Origin: Streptosporangiaceae bacterium
GTDB lineage: Bacteria > Actinomycetota > Actinomycetes > Streptosporangiales > Streptosporangiaceae
Assembly (NCBI GenBank): GCA_030042885.1
Contig: JASHYW010000313.1
Location: forward strand, 1 to 5,541
Direction: 5' to 3'
Length of the DNA stretch: 5,541 bases
Both the position numbers and the translations under genes were made by a program. Numbering within the stretch: position 1 is the first letter of the stretch; each line of letters opens with the position of its first letter. This document shows positions 5,397 through 5,541 of the stretch, piece after piece. The notes beneath the pieces were generated by a model that saw only the letters and a list, made by a program, of their open reading frames with translations, was not told the DNA's origin and ran no database searches.

Positions 5397-5541
5397 TCAG
5401 CTGAATAGCCGGTCCATGACTTCGGCGCCGCGGCGGAGCTCGGCCACGATCACCTTCCGGTAGACCGTCTCGGTCGTCGCGGTGCCCTTGTGCCCGACGA
5501 GGTCGGCAATGTCTTCGAGCGGCATCCCGTCGGAGCTGAGC
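5397..5541 (-). CDS. Second tyrosine recombinase (integrase), C-terminal end only
   Basis: The minus strand reads the last 48 codons of a phage-type integrase, with the stop at 5399-5397 and the rest off the right edge. Seen are MPLEDIADLVGHKGT, the helix with the LVGH motif whose histidine is a catalytic residue of the family, then TTETVYRK with the nucleophilic tyrosine. The standard ending RRGAEVMDRLF follows. This is a separate gene from the left-hand integrase: both are on the minus strand, and the left copy's C-terminus would lie beyond base 1. The visible part is intact. Whether the whole gene is functional cannot be told. Confidence 0.85.
   Translation of the reverse strand, partial: LSSDGMPLEDIADLVGHKGTATTETVYRKVIVAELRRGAEVMDRLFS

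Noticed and set aside
1..5541. One integrase split by insertion of the whole central segment
   Set aside because: On the minus strand a split would put the N-terminal part at the right and the C-terminal part at the left. Here the right piece is already the C-terminus with its stop codon, so there are two genes.

Overview
The window is GC-rich DNA with strongly G/C-ending codons, GTG starts and overlapping ATGA/GTGA/TGATG gene junctions. This points to a high-GC actinomycete; the genus cannot be fixed from the sequence. The window reads as a genomic-island segment lying between two integrase genes.

Left end (1-895): a minus-strand tyrosine recombinase, cut by the left edge and lacking its own N-terminus. 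It abuts the 3' half of a tRNA, also on the minus strand (anticodon loop through CCA, tRNA-Val(UAC)-like), which looks like an attachment-site scar of an integrated element. To the right is a gene-free, repeat-rich stretch of about 250 bases. It holds GTCGCC-like words at about 10-bp spacing, a tandem 11/12-bp repeat, a CTCCG-ATAA-CGGAG palindrome, a second palindromic cluster, and a TAGCAT -10 element placed for a leaderless start.

Centre-left (896-2161): one complete gene for an AAA_14 + DUF4143 ATPase. It has Walker A and B motifs and a C-terminal PD-(D/E)xK-like core. It is transcribed alone and looks like island cargo.

Centre (2250-4582): a tightly coupled plus-strand operon. A degraded short leader cistron runs by ATGA into a 113-residue PhaE/phasin-like protein. 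That gene overlaps a class III-type polyhydroxyalkanoate synthase (PhaC, Cys-Asp-His triad visible), which runs by GTGA into a GNAT acetyltransferase. The acetyltransferase runs by ATGA into a small unrecognised ORF. The genes probably work together on polyester synthesis: PhaC polymerises hydroxyacyl-CoA, the PhaE-like protein is its likely partner, and the acetyltransferase has an unknown linked role.

Right (4583-5396): a 26-codon basic ORF with a strong ribosome binding site is coupled to an enoyl-CoA hydratase pseudogene. The pseudogene has lost its central catalytic part and carries an in-frame stop. An enoyl-CoA hydratase could have supplied hydroxyacyl-CoA to PhaC, but this copy cannot. 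A 9-bp direct repeat follows.

Right end (5397-5541): the C-terminal 48 codons of a second minus-strand tyrosine recombinase, including its catalytic tyrosine. Most of this gene lies beyond the window.

The most unusual points are the integrase frame fused through a tRNA remnant, the phased repeats beside it, and a compact PhaE-PhaC-GNAT operon partly decayed at both ends.
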